DNA from: Nostoc sp. XA010
GTDB taxonomy: Bacteria; Cyanobacteriota; Cyanobacteriia; Cyanobacteriales; Nostocaceae
NCBI RefSeq assembly: GCF_020829625.1
Contig: NZ_JAIVFX010000020.1
Span: 42,756 to 106,755 of the forward strand
DNA length: 64,000 nt
Direction of reading: 5' to 3'
Part shown: positions 62,534-64,000 of the stretch, in pieces
How positions within the stretch are numbered: position 1 is the first letter of the stretch
Layout: the number at the start of each line of letters is the position of its first letter
Notes under the pieces: generated by a model
Told to the model about the DNA's origin: nothing
Databases searched by the model: none
The model's input: only the letters and a program-made list of their open reading frames with translations
Position numbers and translations under genes: made by a program

Positions 62534-63211
62534 TCAAGAAGCATACGCCACTGGATCAACGAGTCCCAATTCGGCAAAAGCTGCTAGCCGCAAGCGACAA
62601 GAATCACATACACCGCAGGCGATATCTTCACCGGCATAGCAAGACCAAGTTAGCTCCCAAGGAACTCCCAATTGGTTCCCTAGTTGGATGATTTCAGTTT
62701 TTTTCAGGTTGATCAGGGGTGCAACAATATTTATTGGTTGTCCCTCACGCCCTTGTTTGGTTCCCAGACGAAAAACTTCCTGCATTGCCTGGATATAGTC
62801 GGGGCGACAGTCAGGATATCCTGAGTAATCTAAAGCATTGATGCCGATATAGACACGTTCAGCTGCGATCGCTTCGGCGTAACCAAGAGCAAAGCTTAAA
62901 AATATGGTATTACGAGCCGGAACATAAGTGAGAGGAATATTTTGAGACATTTCATCCAGCGATCGCTCTTGGGGTAAATCAATAGCATCATCCGTAAGTG
63001 CTGAACCACCCCATTGCCGTAAATCAAAATTAACCACCTGATGTTTTGCGATCGCAGCTTTTTGAGCAACAGTCAGGGCTGACTGTAACTCTCGTCGGTG
63101 TCGCTGCTGATAATCAAAGGAAATAGCATGACATTCACAGCCATCAGCCTTAGCTTTGTATAGAATTGTGGAAGAGTCTAATCCCCCAGATAACAGAATT
63201 ACAGCTTTCAT
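62534..63211 (-). CDS. queC: 7-cyano-7-deazaguanine synthase
   Basis: 225 residues. It turns 7-carboxy-7-deazaguanine into preQ0 with ATP and ammonia for queuosine in tRNA (and for deazaguanine DNA modifications). PP-loop LLSGGLDSSTILYKAKADG at residues 6-24; zinc cysteines in SCYAGEDIACGVCDSC near the C-terminus; RNTIFLSFALGYAEAI and LDYSGYPDCRP are family motifs. Complete and monocistronic. No queD or queE in the window. Confidence 0.96.
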   Translation of the reverse strand: MKAVILLSGGLDSSTILYKAKADGCECHAISFDYQQRHRRELQSALTVAQKAAIAKHQVVNFDLRQWGGSALTDDAIDLPQERSLDEMSQNIPLTYVPARNTIFLSFALGYAEAIAAERVYIGINALDYSGYPDCRPDYIQAMQEVFRLGTKQGREGQPINIVAPLINLKKTEIIQLGNQLGVPWELTWSCYAGEDIACGVCDSCRLRLAAFAELGLVDPVAYAS

Positions 63212-63379
63212 CTCAGTTGCAAATTTTGGATTTTAAATCGCCAAATTACACCTCAACATTTCTGGTCAGGAAGTAATGCCAAAGCCACTTCTCAACCCTG
63301 TGAGTGATGGCAAACAACGCCGCACCGATATTCTAAAGAAATTAATTTACAGTAGTGCAGCACGGCGTAAATAAACATA

Positions 63380-63490
63380 CCCTTCTCCTATCGGAGACGC
63401 TACGCGAACGGGTGACGCTCCTGCGTCGCTAACGCTGCGCTAACACCAGTCGCCTACGGAGGGAAACCCTCCCGCAGCGCTGGTTCACCA
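63380..63490. repeat. GC-rich dispersed palindromic repeats
   Basis: Words such as GGAGACGCTACGCGAACG, GACGCTCCTGCGTCGC and GGAGGGAAACCCTCC overlap to form several small hairpins. They are common interspersed elements of Nostocales genomes. Confidence 0.7.
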
Positions 63491-63872
63491 TTTTAAATGG
63501 CGCAAGAAGCTCGGAATACAATTATGCGTGACTTTTGACTTCCGCCTTGCGGTACTAGTTTTTCTCCAAAAACAGTGTAATATCTTTTCTACCAGAGGTA
63601 CGCGTAGCTTGCTTCTTTGCAGGAGTATGTGTCTAGGACGGATGCTGCAAATAATCATACAAAAATCTTTTCAATTAATCAGTAGCGATAATTTCCAATA
63701 GCCTTTTTCTTTAAAAAAGCATACGTGTTACTTTTTCAAGACTTTGTAATTTTAGTAGTATCAATTAGAAATTGATCCCGGTAATTAATTGCCTAAGTGC
63801 AACAATCAAGTTAAGTCGGAGCAGAGAAAAGCGCTCCTTAGAAATTTGAAGAATTTACACTTAAGTCTTACT

Positions 63873-63890
63873 GAGAGGCTATTTATAAAG
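63873..63890 (+). mobile_element. probable left terminal repeat of an insertion sequence
   Basis: GAGAGGCTATTTATAAAG lies 80 bp before the transposase start and resembles left ends of IS5-type elements (GAGGCTRTTTATAAA). The other end is outside the window, so pairing cannot be checked. Confidence 0.45.
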
Positions 63891-63969
63891 TAAATCTAAA
63901 AGCCAGGAGAAAGGAGTTATGATAACGATAAAATACTTCATGTGCAGTGTATTTACATAGATAGTCGGT

Positions 63970-64000
63970 ATGGCACGAAAGTCTTATCCCACAGATTTAA
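63970..64000 (+). CDS. transposase, IS5-like (3' cut by window edge)
   Basis: Only the first ten codons are visible: MARKSYPTDL. This start is typical of IS5/IS4-type transposases in cyanobacteria, which continue with a T(D/E)EEW-like segment. The gene and its element extend beyond the window. Confidence 0.6.
   Translation, partial: MARKSYPTDL

Larger units (their letters stand above)
63212..63969. other. intergenic region with a possible micro-ORF and dispersed repeats
   Basis: A 32-codon frame at 63276-63374 (MPKPLLNPVSDGKQRRTDIL, then KKLIYSSAARRK and stop) may be a remnant or chance. A GC-rich palindromic block follows at about 63380-63490. The remainder is AT-rich up to the insertion sequence. 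Confidence 0.45.

Noticed and set aside
63276..63374. 32-codon frame as a gene
   Set aside because: Too short, beside dispersed repeats and without recognisable ribosome binding site; kept only as a note in the intergenic entry.

Overview
The window comes from a filamentous, Nostoc/Calothrix-like cyanobacterium. The evidence is the HIP1 octamer GCGATCGC scattered through almost every gene, psbU for oxygenic photosystem II, a biliverdin-type phytochrome, a cyanobacterial-type LexA box in front of lexA, several Uma2/DUF4058/DUF4351 genes, and many intergenic blocks of short heptamer-like repeats typical of Nostocales. No rRNA operon, CRISPR array or integrase gene was seen.

Layout. 1-22.2 kb is mostly a chromosomal housekeeping/accessory mix: a CHASE2-PAS-GGDEF cyclase cut by the left edge, a small secreted peptide ending HGSGTR, nadB, psbU, a DUF3120 membrane protein, uppP, a cyanobacterial radical-SAM-like FeS protein, a GHL10 glycoside-hydrolase-like protein, a frameshifted tnpB element sitting on the GHL10 stop codon, a decayed PAS sensor in front of an intact receiver-EAL regulator, a sorbosone-dehydrogenase-like lipoprotein, a cupin, a HEAT-repeat protein, a GNAT enzyme and an AmpG-like permease. 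22.4-37.5 kb is a DNA phosphorothioation (Dnd) island: a Dnd-related methyltransferase, dndE, dndD, a Uma2 gene, dndC, divergent dndB, an HNH nuclease, a Dnd-associated protein 4, two more Uma2 genes, a second SMC-like ATPase with a 57-residue partner overlapping it, and a DEAH helicase of the Dnd restriction type. No dndA is present in this part. lexA with its operator and argF follow.

39.7-52.7 kb lies between two identical tRNA-Thr(UGU) genes and carries a second sulfur-based system. It holds a DUF4007 protein (SspB-like), a large P-loop ATPase (SspC-like) split by a frameshift in an A8 run, a PAPS-reductase-family sulfurtransferase (SspD-like), an HNH protein, a helicase that has lost motif I, a GHKL/Hsp90-like ATPase and a cysteine desulfurase. 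The order resembles the single-strand phosphorothioation SspBCD plus FGH arrangement with SspA at the end. Just inside the second tRNA-Thr is a 159-bp copy of the 3' end of pyrE, and the intact pyrE is found 5.6 kb further on beyond a GGDEF regulator, a DUF4058 gene and a hybrid phytochrome kinase. This tRNA-cargo-pyrE'/tRNA-cargo-pyrE arrangement suggests two alternative cargo segments of one hotspot joined in tandem.

58.5-64 kb returns to ordinary genes: pyrE, a secreted protein, a tRNA with CAT anticodon, a lipoprotein-like exported protein, a CNNM/HlyC-type membrane protein and queC. At the right edge is the first codon stretch of an insertion-sequence transposase. The main working picture is a pair of backbone-sulfur DNA modification/restriction systems side by side, of which the Dnd system looks intact and the Ssp-like one looks partly damaged, perhaps sharing one cysteine desulfurase.
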